Source: Nocardioides jiangxiensis
GTDB taxonomy: Bacteria; Actinomycetota; Actinomycetes; Propionibacteriales; Nocardioidaceae
Reading direction: 5' to 3'
Length of the DNA stretch: 64,000 nt
Assembly (NCBI RefSeq): GCF_030580915.1
Contig: NZ_JAUQTA010000001.1
Span: 868,001-932,000 of the forward strand
The notes below the pieces were generated by a model. That model saw only the letters and a list, made by a program, of their open reading frames with translations. It ran no database searches and was not told the DNA's origin. Positions 62,595 through 64,000 of this stretch are shown piece after piece. Numbering within the stretch: the first letter of the stretch is position 1; every line of letters starts with the position of its first letter. Made by a program: the position numbers and the translations under genes.

Positions 62595-64000
62595 TCAGGA
62601 GAGCGTCAGCGAGGTGTCGTCCACGACGAACGACGTCTGCAGCGAGAAGTCCTCCGACTCGTTGAAGGAGAGCGTCACCGTCTGCCCGGCGTACGCCGAG
62701 AGGTCGAAGCTGCGCTCGACGTAGCCGCCGCCCTTGTTGCGGTTGGAGTACGTCGCCAGCGTCGTCGAGCCGACCTTCACCGCGAGCTTGTCGTAGGTCG
62801 CCCAGGTGCTCTCGGCACTGTCGATGGAGAGCCAGAACTTCAGCGTCGCCTTGCAGCCGGCCGGGATCGTGACCTGCTGCGACAGCGTCTCCGTCGAGGT
62901 CCGGCCGTTGCCGCCGAGCCACGCGTCCCACGCCCCGGTGTGCGCCGGCTTGGTGGTGCTCGCCGTGATGACGCCCGTGCTGGCCGTCCACGGGGCCGCG
63001 CTGCCGGTCTCGAAGCCGGGGTTGCCGAGCTTCTGGCCGGTGCACGGGGTCGGCGCGGGCGCGACGTTCCAGGTGAAGGTGGCGGAGCCGGCGGCACCGG
63101 TGGAGTCCTTCGCCGTGACGGTGGTGCTCACGGCGCCGGCGGCGGTCGGCGTGCCGCTGACCAGGCCGGTGGCTGCGTTGAGCGAGAGGCCCGCGGGCAG
63201 GCCGGTGGCGGACCAGGTCAGCGTCTCAGCGGCGGCGGAGTCGGTGGCCCGGAGCTGGAGCGACGACGGGCTGCCGACGGTGGCAGCCTGGGCGCCCGGG
63301 TCGGTGACCGTCACGGTGTTGGCCGGCGGCGGCGTCACCGACGTCGTGGCACTGATCTGGTAGTTGCCGAGAGAGGCGTAGTCGCTGTACTGACCCCCCA
63401 CCAGCGGGTCGCCGGTGCCGACGCCGTCGACCTCGGCGGTGTACGTCGCTCCTCCCGCCGGCAGGTTGCCGGTCCAGGTCGCGTCGAGACCGCTGGCCTG
63501 GGCGGTGGAGACCCGCGCGGCCGTGGGGTTCACCGTCGCGACGACGGCACCGGCCGCGTCCCGGATGGTCAGCTTCACGTCCAGGTCCGGCACGCCGTCG
63601 GCAGGCGTCACCGTGACCGTCGTGCTGCCCGAGCCGGTGACCGTGAAGTCGTCGACGTCGTCGCGCGTGGTGATGACGCCGTTGACCGGAGTGCCCGAGG
63701 CGAGCGCGGTCGCCGTGGCCGTGGTGTTGCCGTGGTCGTCCGCGCGCAGCGGCGCACCTCCGGCGATGATCGCGAGGTCGTCCTGCTGCTGGTTGGCGTC
63801 GGTGTACTCGCCCTTCGACCACTGGGTCACCGGCTGGTAGTAGCCGACGCCCATGATCGGGGCCCACGGGTTCGCGCCGGCGTAGTAGCCCTGCGTCGAG
63901 GTGCCGTCGTGGCTCAGGCCGAAGTTGTGCCCGACCTCGTGCGAGACGGCCTCGCCGACGGTCTTGCCGTCCGTGCCGACGCCGTTGGTGAAGACCCAGG
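62595..64000 (-). CDS. Reprolysin-like (M12B-type) metalloprotease, 5' end outside the window
   Basis: The C-terminal 467 residues of a secreted zinc protease; the start lies beyond the window. The catalytic helix [12 protein letters not shown] and Met-turn [10 protein letters not shown] define a metzincin of the reprolysin group. Downstream come a PPC-like domain ([20 protein letters not shown]), an Ig-like/He_PIG domain ([19 protein letters not shown]) and a beta-sandwich binding domain ([15 protein letters not shown] to [12 protein letters not shown]). These modules suggest attack on a polymeric extracellular substrate. A strong terminator follows. Confidence 0.85.
   Translation of the reverse strand, partial: WVFTNGVGTDGKTVGEAVSHEVGHNFGLSHDGTSTQGYYAGANPWAPIMGVGYYQPVTQWSKGEYTDANQQQDDLAIIAGGAPLRADDHGNTTATATALASGTPVNGVITTRDDVDDFTVTGSGSTTVTVTPADGVPDLDVKLTIRDAAGAVVATVNPTAARVSTAQASGLDATWTGNLPAGGATYTAEVDGVGTGDPLVGGQYSDYASLGNYQISATTSVTPPPANTVTVTDPGAQAATVGSPSSLQLRATDSAAAETLTWSATGLPAGLSLNAATGLVSGTPTAAGAVSTTVTAKDSTGAAGSATFTWNVAPAPTPCTGQKLGNPGFETGSAAPWTASTGVITASTTKPAHTGAWDAWLGGNGRTSTETLSQQVTIPAGCKATLKFWLSIDSAESTWATYDKLAVKVGSTTLATYSNRNKGGGYVERSFDLSAYAGQTVTLSFNESEDFSLQTSFVVDDTSLTLS

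Overview
The window is high-GC (about 70% G+C) chromosomal DNA from an actinobacterium, most likely Nocardioides or another member of the Nocardioidaceae. The evidence is actinobacterial gene content (GuaB3 beside IMP dehydrogenase, a ChoD-like GMC oxidase, class II ribonucleotide reductase with NrdR, lexA next to a LysM gene, His-tailed GroEL, DUF222-HNH and DUF6318 proteins), strong G/C at third codon positions, and many genes whose start codon lies only 6-7 bases after a TANNNT -10 box, as in leaderless actinobacterial transcripts. I see no rRNA, tRNA, CRISPR array, integrase or insertion sequence. The window is ordinary chromosome with some accessory loci.

Layout. 1-3.9 kb: end of a TerC membrane protein, a FAD/NAD(P)-binding protein fused to a TPR protein, and a GPGG small membrane protein. 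4-8.8 kb: a helical protein, then a divergent stress locus. DUF302 plus a CsoR/CstR-type repressor run left; an MmpL transporter, an AhpD-like protein, a small Cys-rich protein and a DUF2892 protein run right. Two C/G-rich palindromes lie between them. 9-22.2 kb: a long leftward run for purine and redox metabolism (guaA, GMC oxidase, succinic semialdehyde dehydrogenase, glycerol-3-phosphate dehydrogenase, guaB3, a Tat-exported flavoprotein, an S4 RNA-binding protein, guaB, ACT-GNAT protein). 22.4-27.6 kb: a sterol-desaturase-like hydroxylase divergent from a TetR regulator, a GAF histidine kinase, and groES-groEL behind two CIRCE operators. 27.6-31.8 kb: secreted nuclease, low-complexity protein, rlmC with a homing-endonuclease-repeat protein, a beta-propeller protein and a small membrane protein. 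32-37.6 kb: a rightward run of a SNF2 helicase, a RelA/SpoT-domain protein, DUF2237 and two WYL regulators.

37.7-45.7 kb: zinc-ribbon protein, class III adenylate cyclase, M4 protease, two secreted proteins, an SOS-controlled DUF222-HNH protein, a frameshifted gene and a Nudix hydrolase. 46-49 kb: a TasA-like protein, a SipW-type signal peptidase and an Ig-like repeat protein, which looks like a surface-fibre locus. 49-51.2 kb: a response regulator, a histidine kinase without an ATPase domain, and a lipase that lacks its N-terminus. 51.2-57 kb: nrdR-nrdJ under paired NrdR boxes, then a LysM gene and lexA under SOS boxes. 57-64 kb: M15 peptidase, a membrane protein and an MpaB-type oxygenase separated only by an in-frame TAG, a DinG-type helicase, a small secreted protein and the end of a reprolysin-like metalloprotease.

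The best candidates for unusual biology are the in-frame TAG at 58545-58547 inside continuous coding sequence, the CstR-like operon with its twin operators, the TasA/SipW/Ig locus with an internal hairpin, the stacked SOS boxes upstream of the LysM gene, and the flavoprotein-TPR fusion. All family assignments come from reading motifs in the sequence; no database search was possible.
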